A stretch of DNA of 64,000 nucleotides, taken from positions 1,850,690 to 1,914,689 of the forward strand of contig CM034403.1 of assembly GCA_019925095.2 (NCBI GenBank). The letters are read 5' to 3'. The translations under genes and the position numbers were made by a program. The notes beneath the pieces are model-generated. The model searched no databases, was not told the origin of the DNA, and was given only the letters and a program-made list of their open reading frames with translations. This DNA is from Dendrolimus kikuchii. Taxonomy: Eukaryota; Arthropoda; Insecta; Lepidoptera; Lasiocampidae. Positions 33,360 through 43,614 of this stretch are shown here, in pieces; position 1 is the first letter of the stretch, and every line of letters starts with the position of its first letter.

Positions 33360-34200
33360 TTTTTTACTAAATGCTGCATCCTAAAGATAGAACATTAAAA
33401 TTACAATGTAATCTTAAAGAAGCAAGACTAATAGGTACGTAATTTAAATCTGACTTAAAATACTAGATATAACTATTTATATTAAGAATGTCTCCAATAA
33501 CACTTTTCTTATTATCTTTATTGAGGGGAATACACTATGTTCATGTTTTCTGTGTTTCACGTCACTGACATGAGGCAACGATTGACAATCAGGGCGTTCC
33601 ATTAGTAGCTCACAACGCCCAAAATGCTCAGTTAGCCGTTCCACAAGGTGACCGCGATCGTTGTGGTCGTGGCGAAAACGTCACTAATGACGTCATTAAT
33701 TTCGATCACACAATAGCACAATGGCTACGTTCCATTAGGGACTCACAACGACCACGTTCACGACCGCGATTTTTCCCGTTCCACTTGCTTGCCGGCGCTA
33801 TAATCATAAACCCAAGTGGAACGGTTATTCGACCCACCTCTTGACATGGGTCGTTGTGAGCGTTGTGTGATCAAAGATGATGACGTCATTAGTGAGGTTT
33901 TCGCCATGACCACAACGACCGCCTTGTGGAACGCACATTAACTCAAAAGGTTTGGTCCTTTTGAGTCCTCTTATTAGGTCTGTGTTATCGAGGAGCTGGA
34001 TGGCCTCGACGTTCACATAGTGATGTAGTCGTTGCTGGTGAGCTTCAACATGTTTACTAATTATACTCGCGACGAGGTTCATTTTTAGATCCCGATGGAG
34101 ATCGTTTGGTTTTATATACTAAGGTGCGTTGACGATATCCTTGAGTACTTTATTTTGGAATCTTTGTATTATATTTACTTAGTGCAGCCCCGTAGCTGTA
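33360..34200 (-). pseudogene. Jockey-type LINE C-terminal fragment, interrupted
   Basis: Reverse strand reads HRDLKMNLVASIISKHVEAH-like sequence, RLHHYVNVEAIQLLDNTDLI and RGLKRTKPFEL. The 3' part (33360-33590) matches 13060-13260. A foldback element (33596-33955) has been inserted within it. Confidence 0.7.
33596..33955. mobile_element. Foldback repeat, copy 2, in Toll intron
   Basis: Arms of about 95 bp (33640-33728 and 33850-33945) are inverted copies, both with GATCACACAA, AATGACGTCATT and GTTTTCGCCA. The interior matches positions 13-150 of the copy at the window start. Ends GCGTTCCATTAG and TGTGGAACGC. Non-coding. Confidence 0.7.
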
Positions 34201-34207
34201 TCCCATT

Positions 34208-34525
34208 GTTTTTTTTTTTTTATTGCAGGAGATCAGCAGACAGGCAGACGGCCCACTTGATGGAAAGCGGTTACCATCGCCTATGGACATTTGCAACACC
34301 AAAGTTGCTACAAATGCGCTGCTGCTCTCTTAAGGGAAACTGGACCCTGGTCACTAATGCCGGAACACAACTCAAGGTTGTTCTGGCGACATACTTTAGA
34401 CCAGGGGTGGTAGCCATCCAGTCGGGCAAATGCCCTACCACCTGGCTGTGGGTTATTTAGTCGCCTCTTACGACAGGCCGCCCGGCCGCAGGAAATTGTA
34501 TTCTTTCTCCGTTCCTGCACGGATA
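34208..34525 (-). repeat. S repeat, complete copy
   Basis: T-run plus ATTGCAGGAGATCAGCAGAC to GTTCCTGCACGGATAAA. Ends about 300 bp before the second Toll exon. Confidence 0.88.
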
Positions 34526-34822
34526 AAATTCACACTGGCATTAGGATTTGTTTGTATAGAATTATTTTATTTGATATTGACAAAGCAGAATGTCTTCTGA
34601 GAAGCCAGTACATTTTCTTGTTGCATAGATCTAACTCTTGGCGTTTCTTTTTGTCATGAGCTTTTCAGCGAAGCTTAGTCTCTGTTATCATACCCAAATA
34701 TTTGGTAGTATAATTCAACTGCAAATCTCACTGGGTATTTATTAGATATTTGCGCCGCTTGAATGCATCAATTATTTCTGCCGCCAAGAACAAGACATTA
34801 AATTATATTTTTCTTCTTTCAG

Positions 34823-37153
34823 GTGAAGATTAAAAGCGAAGTGCTAAGAGTGCGGACGACAGTCATTGTTCAACTACTCAAAGGAGAAATTGATTCACTT
34901 TACTATCTCAATAGACTTGATATAGAAGCAAATCATCAGCTCACATATATTGAGCCAGGCACATTTAGAAATTTAACAAATCTTCAACAATTATCTATAT
35001 CATACAACACTAATTTACGAACTATCAACGACAGAACGTTCGAGGGCCTAGACAATCTGAGAAACTTAACTTTGGTAAATAATGGATTTACCAATATACT
35101 GATGCTAACACCAGCGTTTAAACCTATTTTCCTGCCGGCATTACAAGCATTAGATCTGTCTGAAAATGCTCTAGAAATTATACCAGAAGATGCCTTTTAT
35201 CCTATGAGAGGATCTACATTGGGCAAACTACACGTGGATCTATGCACGCTTGATTATATACATCCAAATACGTTTCTACCACTTAAGAACTTAAAAGAGC
35301 TCGATATAGGTGAAAATGAATTAAATTCTTCTATAATTGGACAATTTTTAATACGAATGACTAAAGCAGAGATCAATCTGATACGCTTAGACTTATCAGG
35401 TATGGGTTTTAGGAAACAACCACCAAGAAATCTTATGGATATAATCGCAAAAACTACAATTAAGAGTTTAAATCTGGCACAAAATCAGTTCGAAATAATT
35501 GATGATGACTGTTTTCCAAAAATGATTAATATTGAGGTTTTAGATTTGAGAAAAGTTTTGGCTATTACTATAGGCCCAAATACCTTCGAACCAATGAAAT
35601 TTCCCAATCTAAAGGTGCTACTGTTAAGTGGCAATAATTTACCTGGCATACACAGAAGACCCTTATCTGATCAACTTTTAGTTTTAGATATGTCTAATAA
35701 TAAGGGAACGTTATCAAACCCTATGTATTATGAAATAGACAGAGATACCTTCTTGCAATCTAGAGAACTTAGAATACTTAATATCGCTTTTAATAGAATA
35801 AGGTCAATATTTGACTACTCTTTTCGGGGTTTGGATAATTTAAGAATATTGAATATGGAAAATGGTACATTATATCACATTGGCAATGGCAGTTTTAAGC
35901 CTCTTAGACGGTTGCAGGTCTTAAATTTAGCTAACAATCCTTTAGCTGTTAACGACAACTTGACTAGTTTACAATTCGAAGGACTAAATGCATTAAAAGT
36001 TTTGATTCTCGAAAATTGTGGAATCAAAAGGCTATACGATGACGACAATATATTTGAAATGATGCCTAACCTAACAAATTTACTTCTAAAGAACAATCAG
36101 TTATTCTTCATTACTGCTGAAACCTTGAAGCCATTGAAATTTTTGCAAAGACTTGACCTAAGTCAGAATTTACTTATTTCATGGTGGAAGCCATTATTTC
36201 TAGCATCTGGTGTTAAACCGATAACCTTATACCTGACAAACAACAAGATATCGCACTTTTCAATAAGCATGATTCAAGATATAGGATTTTTATTAGAAAA
36301 TACGGGGAACCACACTGTTGATATTGACTTGATGGATAATATATTTATTTGTGACTGCAGTTCTATGTACAAAACGTATCTATGGCTACAAGTGAATGGG
36401 ACTGCACCTTTGAAACAGTATTTTTCCAAATCGAAATTCCAATGTAGCAGTCCAGATTTGTGGGAGGACAGAAGGGTAGCCGATTACTTATCTTCGATTA
36501 AAACTGTTCATTGTCTTATGTACGAGAAGATATCGAATGTAATGCTGTTGATTTGGACAGCACCGTCTCTCATAACGATAGCTTTGGTGGTAATAATAGT
36601 AGTGATAATCTACAAATACAGAATGTACATACATTATTGGATGTTCCTGGCGAAGATTGCTTTAGGAAGGAACTTCAGAAGCAAGCCTGACAAGAGTCGA
36701 AATTTAAAGACATACAAATACGATGCATTTGTGTCATACTGTAATGACGATAGAGAATTTGTTATAGATATGATATCAGAGCTAGAAACAAAACCTCCAT
36801 ATTTGAAACTTTGTGTATTTGAAAGGGACTTTGAAATAGGTTCTTTTATATCGGAATCTGTTCATAGTTGCATTAATGAAAGTAAATTTGTGATTTTAGT
36901 GATAAGTAATAGTTTTGCGAAATCCCAATGGTGCAGGTGGGAGACGCAACTGGCTGAATACCACAGAATATTTCTAGAAGATGGTACTTCATATGATCCT
37001 CTGGTATTGATAAAGATAGATGAAGTGCAAAGTAAATATTTGACTACAACATTGAAGTTTTTATTAAAAACTAAAATATATCACACATGGAATGAAAATA
37101 AACAAGAAGAATTCTGGAAAAAACTTAGGAATGTTTTAGATAAAATGAAATAA
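34823..37153 (+). CDS. Toll-like receptor, main exon (LRRs, membrane helix, TIR)
   Basis: The acceptor CTTCTTTCAG ends at 34822 and phase 0 matches the first exon. This exon adds 776 codons for a total of 856. Residue numbers are for the whole protein. Roughly 130-590 holds many leucine-rich repeats (for example LQALDLSENALEIIP and LQVLNLANNPL). A C-terminal cap has cysteines at 590, 592, 621 and 644, directly before a membrane helix at about 652-677 (LLIWTAPSLITIALVVIIVV). The cytoplasmic TIR domain (711-845) has box 1 YDAFVSYC, box 2 ERDFEIGS and box 3 EEFWKKL. Only one cysteine cluster precedes the membrane, as in insect Toll-9 and vertebrate TLRs rather than Toll-1 types. The BB-loop proline of the usual RDxxPG is Ile. 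Likely role: ligand sensing and MyD88-type TIR signalling at a membrane. Toll-9 assignment is an inference. Confidence 0.93.
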   Translation: MKIKSEVLRVRTTVIVQLLKGEIDSLYYLNRLDIEANHQLTYIEPGTFRNLTNLQQLSISYNTNLRTINDRTFEGLDNLRNLTLVNNGFTNILMLTPAFKPIFLPALQALDLSENALEIIPEDAFYPMRGSTLGKLHVDLCTLDYIHPNTFLPLKNLKELDIGENELNSSIIGQFLIRMTKAEINLIRLDLSGMGFRKQPPRNLMDIIAKTTIKSLNLAQNQFEIIDDDCFPKMINIEVLDLRKVLAITIGPNTFEPMKFPNLKVLLLSGNNLPGIHRRPLSDQLLVLDMSNNKGTLSNPMYYEIDRDTFLQSRELRILNIAFNRIRSIFDYSFRGLDNLRILNMENGTLYHIGNGSFKPLRRLQVLNLANNPLAVNDNLTSLQFEGLNALKVLILENCGIKRLYDDDNIFEMMPNLTNLLLKNNQLFFITAETLKPLKFLQRLDLSQNLLISWWKPLFLASGVKPITLYLTNNKISHFSISMIQDIGFLLENTGNHTVDIDLMDNIFICDCSSMYKTYLWLQVNGTAPLKQYFSKSKFQCSSPDLWEDRRVADYLSSIKTVHCLMYEKISNVMLLIWTAPSLITIALVVIIVVIIYKYRMYIHYWMFLAKIALGRNFRSKPDKSRNLKTYKYDAFVSYCNDDREFVIDMISELETKPPYLKLCVFERDFEIGSFISESVHSCINESKFVILVISNSFAKSQWCRWETQLAEYHRIFLEDGTSYDPLVLIKIDEVQSKYLTTTLKFLLKTKIYHTWNENKQEEFWKKLRNVLDKMK

Positions 37154-37169
37154 TATTTTGAACATACAT

Positions 37170-37196
37170 GCTGATATATATATATATATATATATA
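37170..37196. repeat. (TA)n microsatellite
   Basis: Short TA run just after the Toll stop codon, in the presumed 3' untranslated region. Confidence 0.9.
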
Positions 37197-37244
37197 AATT
37201 TTAATAGTTGTATTTTTTATTTACATTACATATAATCGAATACA

Positions 37245-37505
37245 ATGCAAGAAAACTTAACTTATTTGTATTGTATTCTACTCATAGTCCATCAAGACTA
37301 TAAGTAGAATACTGAGCCCAGATCACCGTCTTCTATGGGTAAGGTGCCCAGAAGGCTGGCTACGTTTCCTCGCTGGATCGCCATACTGATCCGTTGGCCG
37401 AGGTAAGCACCAGCCCTCTGATCACCCGAAGAGTCAATGAGTCGTTTCGATAAATTTTGATAGAGGCTCATGGCCTCAGGCCCCACGGTCCAAGCGTACA
37501 ACATC
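37245..37505 (-). pseudogene. REL repeat, 3' end
   Basis: Reverse strand reads WTVGPEAMSLYQNLSKRLID, SSGDQRAGAYLGQRISMAIQ, RGNVASLLGTLPIEDGDLGS and VFYL with stop. The frame is open, but the upstream part is lost. Almost identical to 57597-57803. It lies ~90 bp past the Toll stop, so it may be transcribed in the Toll 3' region. Confidence 0.75.
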
Positions 37506-37611
37506 ACATTATACCGTCAGATCGTACGTTCATATTTTATTATCATTAAAAGCATTACAAAATTAGCTGAAAATCAATTCATACACCAGAACGATAAATA
37601 TATAATATAAT

Positions 37612-37905
37612 AATAACAGCCCATAAATGTCCCACTGCTGGGCTAGGGCCTCCCATTATAGGGGAATAGACAGTATACCCGCCACGCTTGTCCAAGGCGG
37701 CTTGGCAGGTTTGACACATCGGTTATCTCGATGTGCAGGTTGCATCACGATGTTTTCCTTCACCGTTCTTAGCACATGGTAATTGTAACAATATGCACAT
37801 TAGGTCCGAAAACTGCCTAAGTGGTGCATGCGTTCCGGCCAGGATCGAACCCGCGCCCTTTGAGTTCAGGACGCGTGCGCTAGCCATTACGCTACCACGA
37901 CTATG
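37612..37905 (-). mobile_element. tRNA-derived SINE (family 2), copy 2
   Basis: Reverse strand: GTCGTGGTAGCGTAATGGCT, then CGGGTTCGATCCTGGCCGGA, AAGGAAAACATCGTGATGCA and AGCAGTGGGACATTTATGGG with a TATTATTATA tail. A and B boxes well preserved. Confidence 0.85.
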
Positions 37906-38210
37906 TAACAAAAGGAACGATAAATAAGTATTACCTAATGGTAGTCAGTCAGTAGTAGGAATGGTCCTATATATCGTACATATTATGTATGTTGGGAATA
38001 ATAATTATAAAGAAGTTTAAACAAAGATTTGCACAATTATGGTCTTTGAACATTTCTTTATGATTCTTAAAGAAGCGTTGAGACTTACTCTGTCTATGAA
38101 TAAGACCGTAAATATTTTAATAAAAAAACATTATATTGTTTGTTTTACGTACTTTAGGAATTTGAAATGAGCCCTTAGCATTGAGATATATACGTTTATA
38201 TGATCTAAGC

Positions 38211-38226
38211 CCCCCCCCCCCCCCCC
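38211..38226. repeat. Poly-C run
   Basis: Sixteen or so uninterrupted C; rare in this AT-rich DNA. Confidence 0.95.
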
Positions 38227-38289
38227 TCCATGTCGAGATTCTCTATTATGATGTGCATTTTTTAAAAGGTTTCATAACATTCCTTCACA

Positions 38290-38405
38290 GCCGGCAGTAC
38301 CTATCTTGATAGAACTTCTGGTATTGCAAATGTCCATAGGCGACGGTAACCTATCTATCAGGTGGGTCGTCAGTCCGTCTGCTTTATTCCAGACAATAAA
38401 AAATA
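38290..38405 (+). repeat. LINE/S 3' tail, diverged
   Basis: ATTGCAAATGTCCATAGGCG and CAGGTGGGTCGTCAGTCCGT, ending ATTCCAGACAATAAAAAATA. Confidence 0.65.
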
Positions 38406-38621
38406 ATAAAACTACGTTTTAACAAGTTGGCGGTAGGCTAAATAAAACTTTAACAATACTCGTTGACACTTGACATGTTTGTCTTCCGTGATCACGGCCA
38501 CTTAAAAGTGGCCGAAACATCGGAAAAACCAAAATCAAAATTACCGCGCTTAAAACCGTTAAAACGTAGTTTTATTCGTAAGTTTTTCGAGAATGTCTTT
38601 TCCATATTTTTTTGTAACCAA

Positions 38622-38675
38622 CAGGACTAAAAAAACTCGTTGCGAATGGTGATTCGCAACGAGTTTTTAGTCCTG
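38622..38675. repeat. Near-perfect hairpin at 5' junction of a truncated S repeat
   Basis: CAGGACTAAAAAAACTCGTT followed by GCGAAT, a 4-nt loop, and the inverted arm ATTCGCAACGAGTTTTTAGT plus CCTG. Arms of about 24 bp differ only by one A in the A-run. Confidence 0.9.
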
Positions 38676-38780
38676 TTGTAGCAACTTTGGTGTTGCAAAT
38701 GTCCATAGGCGATGGTAACCGCTTTCCATCAAGTGGGCCGTCTGCCTGTCTGCTGATCTCCTGCAATAAAAAAAAACTGT
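38676..38780 (+). repeat. S repeat 3' tail
   Basis: Starts mid-element at GTAGCAACTTTGGTGTTGCA and ends CTCCTGCAATAAAAAAAAA. Confidence 0.85.
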
Positions 38781-38937
38781 ACTGACGTTCAATTTACTCA
38801 ATGCCAGTATGAGTCAGCTTTTTTTGTAAATTTATTTAGACAAAAAACAGTATTGTGCAGAATTTAGTATTATTAATCTTATACATAAGTAGTTTCAATT
38901 AATACAACACCAACATCATTTGCCACATATTGAATAA

Positions 38938-39176
38938 CTAGCTGTGCCCGCGACGTCGTCCGCGTGGAATTTGCTTTCAAAACCCTCCGATTTTGAAACA
39001 TTCTTCATTGGTGCTCCGCTCCTATTGGTCTTAGCGTGATGATATATAGCCTATAGCCTTCCTCGATAGATGTACTATTCAACACTGATTTTTTTTTTAA
39101 ATCGGAGCAGGTGTTCCTGAGATTAGCGCGTTTAAACAAACAAACAAACTCTTCAGCTTTATAATATTAGTATAGA
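38938..39176 (-). mobile_element. Short non-autonomous Helitron with intact ends
   Basis: Minus strand: TCTATACTAATATTATAAAG start after A, CACGCGGACGACGTCGCGGG near the end and CAGCTAG terminus before T. 239 bp; no target duplication. Confidence 0.87.
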
Positions 39177-39341
39177 TTGAAAATATATTAGCTAGGTACC
39201 GTAAGTAAAAACAAAAGAGAGAAAAAAGCTTGGTATACAATAACTAAAAAGAAGAAGAAAGTAAGACCTCACTAGAACGCAGAACCAGAGCCAAGATCAG
39301 CTTTAGTTTCTTTTGAATTTGATTTGAATTCCTTGTATTCG

Positions 39342-39520
39342 TGCAGGTACGGAGAAAGAATGCAATTTCCTTCGGCCAGGCGACCTGTCGTAATAGGCGA
39401 TAAAACAACCCACAGTCAGGTGGTTGACGTGGTAGGATATTTGCGTCTGGATACCGCCACCCCTGGTCTAGAGTATGCCGTCATAATAACCTTAGATTAG
39501 TGTCCAGGGTCCAGTCTCTT
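39342..39520 (+). repeat. S repeat, 5' half
   Basis: TCGTGCAGGTACGGAGAAAG up to GTCCAGGGTCCAGTCTC, where it meets the T-run of an inverted S copy. The two form a head-to-tail inverted pair. Confidence 0.8.
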
Positions 39521-39522
39521 TT

Positions 39523-39822
39523 TTTTTTTATTGCAGGAGATCAGCAGACGGGCAAACGGCCCACTTGATGGAAAGCGGTTACCATCGCCTATGGACATTT
39601 GCAACACAAATGCGCTGCTGCTCTCTTAATGGAGACTGGAACCTGGTCACTAATGCCGGAACACAACTCAAGGTTGCTATGGCGACATACTTTATACCAG
39701 GGGTGATAGCCATCCAGTCGGGCAAATGCCCTATCACCTGGTCGTGGGTTGTTAAGTCGCCTCTTAGGACAGGCCGCCCGGCCGCAGGAAATTGTATTCT
39801 TTCTCCGTTCCTGCATGGATAA
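39523..39822 (-). repeat. S repeat, complete copy
   Basis: T-run, ATTGCAGGAGATCAGCAGAC to GTTCCTGCATGGATAA. Confidence 0.88.
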
Positions 39823-39840
39823 AAATATACCAAATATACC

Positions 39841-39907
39841 GTGTTACCAATGTACTGCTGCTCTCTAAAGGATTGCTTTTTAGAGAGCAGCAGTACATTG
39901 GTAACAC
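39841..39907. repeat. Perfect 29-bp hairpin within an S fragment
   Basis: Left arm 39841-39869 (GTGTTACCAATGTACTGCTG...) and right arm 39879-39907 are exact inverse complements with a 9-nt loop (GGATTGCTT). The right arm continues into S sequence; the left arm is its inverted duplicate. Confidence 0.95.
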
Positions 39908-39985
39908 GTCCTTAGGTGATGGTAACGGCTTTGCATTAGGTGAGCCATCTGCCTGTCTGCTGAACTCATGCAATCAAAAACAAAA
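39908..39985 (+). repeat. S repeat 3' tail
   Basis: GTCCTTAGGTGATGGTAACG to AACTCATGCAATCAAAAAC. Confidence 0.75.
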
Positions 39986-40120
39986 AACAATTTAGATTAG
40001 CTTTTCAATCGGGATATTAGACGGATCAACCAAATTCGATCAACTTGGTTGAAAAGGGTAGAACTAAAAAAAAAGACTTCGGTATCAAATGACATTGAAT
40101 GATTCAAGTTTATGTTTATA

Positions 40121-40470
40121 CTAGCTGCGCCCGCGAATTTGTCCGTGTGGGTTTTTTTTTCATACATACATACATAACTTCACGCCAGTTCCCTTGCGGG
40201 GGGAGGCACGAACAACAGAGCGCCATTTAGGCTTATTCTTACACACCTCACTTGCTTCTTTGACATTCATAACTCTTGTCATGCACGCTCGTCTGTTCTT
40301 AAGGATTTTTTTTCGCGGACCCTAAAAGAGTTTGTCCTTATAACATCAGTTATCTGCCAGTGAAAGTCCCATCAAAATCAGTCCAGAAATTTCAGAGATT
40401 TGCCGGGACATACAGACAGATTGCCAAAAAAATTTGGTTTTTTTCATATGTTTACCGTATACTTTCGTAC
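40121..40470 (-). mobile_element. Helitron-like sequence interrupted by RTE-like copy
   Basis: ACTAGCTGCGCCCGCGAATT at the left is an inverted Helitron 3' end. The remainder resumes after 40304 (CGCGGACCCTAAAAGAGTTT, AAATCAGTCCAGAAATTTCA). 5' end unclear. Confidence 0.6.
40161..40304 (-). mobile_element. RTE-like LINE insertion
   Basis: (CATA)n tail on the left, 5' truncation at CTTAAGG on the right. Flanked by T-runs, so the target duplication cannot be measured. Confidence 0.85.
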
Positions 40471-40574
40471 AATATATGCATTTAGTAAAAAACTAAAATT
40501 TTGACATTGCAGACACTTCAATTTTATTTATCTGTATGTATGTATGTATGTATATATATATAGGTTTTTGTTGT

Positions 40575-40883
40575 TTTTTTATTTATTTCATGAATTCGGC
40601 AGGCAGGCAGACAGCCCACTTGATCGAAAGCGGTTACCATCGCGTATGGCCATTTGCAACTATAAGGCTACGAATGCGCTGCTGCTGTCTTAAGGGAGAC
40701 TGGAACCTGGTCACTAATGCCGGATCACAACTCAAGGTTGTTATGGCGGCATACTCTAGACCAAGGCTGGTAGACATCCAGTCGGGCAAATACCCTACCT
40801 GGTTGTGGGTCGTTTTGTCGCCTCATACGACAGGCCGCCCGGCCGCAAGAAATTGTATTCTTTCTCCGTTCCTGCACGGATAG
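40575..40883 (-). repeat. S repeat, complete copy
   Basis: TTTCATGAATTCGGCAGGCA to GTTCCTGCACGGATA. Confidence 0.85.
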
Positions 40884-40967
40884 ATGGATCACTTTGGTCG
40901 AATCATCAAGTTGAAAGGTGTAAATGGACCGTCTAATATCAGCATAGAAATATCTGTAATTGTTCCT

Positions 40968-41255
40968 ATGCTCCGGTGGTTCGGGCATGTGGAAAGAATG
41001 ACTAAACAGATATACAATGCAAAAGTGGATGGATGCAGAAGTCGTGGAAGGCCACGACACATCTTCCATGATCAAATTGATCGTGTACTAGCAGAAGGTG
41101 ACGTCAGGAGCCTTAAGAACAGACGAGCGTGCATGACAAGAGTTATGAATGTCAAAGAAGCAATTAAGGTGTGTAAGAATAAGCCTGAATGGCGCTCTGT
41201 TGTTCGTGCCTACCCCGCAAGGGAACTGGCGTGAAGTTATATATGTATGTATGTT
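40968..41255 (+). mobile_element. RTE-like LINE 3' end
   Basis: MLRWFGHVERMTKQIYNAKV to YPARELA, stop, (TATG)n. Lacks the MHDER insertion seen in the copy at 277-793. Confidence 0.88.
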
Positions 41256-41829
41256 CCTATGTTGACAAATATTAATTTTATTATGCTTTCAAACTTGTCG
41301 CTGTGAAAGTCAAATATTGGAAAAGGAAAGTGTAAACCAGGGATGGCGAACCAATGGCACGTAACACAATATTTTGAGCACACCCACCAAGATATATATT
41401 ACGAACGAATGGCGAAGAAACCGTTTGACAGATGAGTCCAGTTCTACACTCATTCTGCTAAAAGTAACAACAACAACAATAAATACTTGTCGGGTTCACG
41501 CCGGGAGCGAACGAATGACGCTCCGAGAATAACACAATAATAATCTGAAATATTATAATCAAAGTTTATTGCACTAGAATTATCACAATTACGATATTAA
41601 ATATTGCACAATAATACACAGAAATATTAGGACAACTTCAAGAGTTGCATCCACGCTTGTCAGGTGTCCAGCAGCAATTTGCCCTCCAAGAATACCGCGA
41701 TTATCAAGCAGTGATTATCGATCACATTATATTATGTGCTCCTCGTCCAAGACTGTCAATGCAGACGGTCGGTCGTAGACTTGGTTGTAGACTCTTAGAC
41801 TGTCGGTTTATGACTGCCCCTCCTCTTTT

Positions 41830-42380
41830 TTTTTTTTTGGAGCTGGACCCAGCTGAATAGCCGCAGATGGCTGTTTCAGCGATACCGGACTTTGGGGGCT
41901 TCCCGACTCCGTGGGAGCGGAGGCGTTCAGCCCGGAAGCAGCACGCTCGAGGAGGCACCTCCTGTGAGGTTCGACCTCGGCTCGACCGCTGCGGGGGATT
42001 GACTCTATATTGAGAATTCGCCGTTAAAGGCTGAAAGAGCTAAGCCAACAGGCTGAAGTGATTATTTGGGGACCAATTATCGATTCCGCTGGCGGAGCCG
42101 ATCCTAGTCTATCATTACTACCGCTTCGCAATGTGTTATAGCTGGAGGAGAAGAAGCGGCGGAAGAAACTCTCCAGCAACACGCCTATGCTAATCTTGTA
42201 TGGCTACTTGTGTCTGTAATGAGTGGGTGAGATTGGTGGGGTCTTACCTTTGTGTAAGCCTTACCTTTGTGTAATACTGCCCCTCCTCTGCCCGAACACC
42301 GCGTATTTAACAGGTCCTCGTAGCGCGCCGCAGTGACACCATCCGGTAATGCTGTGGCGCCACTTCGGTTACACTTCCTT
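41830..42380. repeat. GC-rich unclassified repeat inside the hAT
   Basis: Begins at a T-run (41826-41839) with GGAGCTGGACCCAGCTGAAT and runs through GGAGGAGAAGAAGCGGCGGA. A degraded relative of the latter motif is at 21785-21840. Looks like a LINE 3' region; no coding domain recognised. Confidence 0.4.
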
Positions 42381-42605
42381 CATAAAACCAACTTCCGCCA
42401 TACGTATTAACTTCCAACATCCGGTTACTCCATTTCCGATATCCGTTAGCTTAATAATAAATGCTTCTACATTGACATCCGGTTAAACAACTTCAGATTA
42501 CTACATGAAAGAACACTCTAACCGGTTATTGACTACTTCCGTCATATGGTTATTTTATAATAACAAATACGATTCCTACATACTCTTTATAACCAACATA
42601 CAAAC

Positions 42606-43369
42606 TAGTGGTGGAAAATATAACCATTAACCAATAAATTTACCGGTAAAAAAAATTAACACTTATTCGATAAATAAAATTAAGCAAAAGGGTTAAAAAT
42701 ACCATTTAACAAATACACTGCGTGTAGTCGCCTAGGTGATTATTGGAAATTATATACATACATGCAAGTTTCAACTTTATCATTGTCCACACATAAGATT
42801 TATTTTCGCTTTGCAGATGTTTTCAACTTATCATGTAAATATTGAATTTTGATGATTTGATTGTATACTCTATGGGCCTCAAAATAAAGCACAATATTTA
42901 ACTTGGTGTTTTTTACAGTTAATGATATTTTTATTTGTTAGAAAATTCAAATGAAACGATATTTTTAACTTAGCGATCGCGAAGATGACGTGATTGGTTG
43001 ATTTTTTAAACGTTTGGTAATTGAAATTACGGAGGGTCAGCGCATATTTTCTATTGTTTTGGTAAAGTTGTGTTTTTGTATTTCAAGAGATTTGTACTCT
43101 GTGTTTGTGTTTTGACTTTTTTTGTGTGTGTTTGACACTTTGTTTACTTTGTTGTTGTGGATTTTTAAATTTTATATCTAACTTAAAATGCCGAAAATTC
43201 ATTGAATCCAAAATAATGTAAGAAACTCAACCATTCGAGTTAACATTAGCAAAATTAATTTTTCAACGAAAAGATTTACCGATATTTTCAACCAATAAAA
43301 ATATCGGTAAAAAAAAGTATCAATTACCAATAAACAGATAAATAAATTCAACCATTAACGCCATCTTTA
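42606..43369. mobile_element. Nested hAT-type element with 8-bp target duplication
   Basis: Flanked by ATACAAAC at 42598-42605 and 43370-43377. Starts TAGTGGTGGAAAATATAACC; the reverse complement of the end is TAAAGATGGCGTTAATGG. 764 bp without ORF. The terminal repeats are weak; the exact 8-bp duplication is the main evidence. Confidence 0.75.
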
Positions 43370-43419
43370 ATACAAACAGTAACACATTTTCATATATTAA
43401 AATTAGAAGGTAGTAGTAC

Positions 43420-43480
43420 AATGGGCGGCCTTACTGCTTAAAGCTGCTTTCAGGCAACCTTTGGATGGACAAGGATCTTA
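43420..43480 (-). repeat. LINE 3' tail fragment
   Basis: GGGCGGCCTTACTGCTTAAA and CAGGCAACCTTTGGATGG, the stem region of the tail seen at 4010-4130 and 12450-12570. Confidence 0.6.
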
Positions 43481-43614
43481 TTCACAATTATTAATAAGTA
43501 ATGTCTTACAATCAAGTCAAATAATTTTTTAGGTACTTATTTTTTTTTTAAATATGTTGAATATAATTTTATTTTATTTAACTTGCTTTTACCGTGGTTC
43601 ACATGACTTTGTAG

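Noticed and set aside
34308..34520. Recurrent ~70-codon ORF (reads CGRAACRKRRLNNPQPGGRA) found at many S copies, for example here, 9662, 15926, 39589 and 49383.
   Set aside because: It recurs because the S repeat recurs. The frame is broken in many copies, the composition is arginine/proline-rich as expected from the GC-rich repeat, and there is no known domain.
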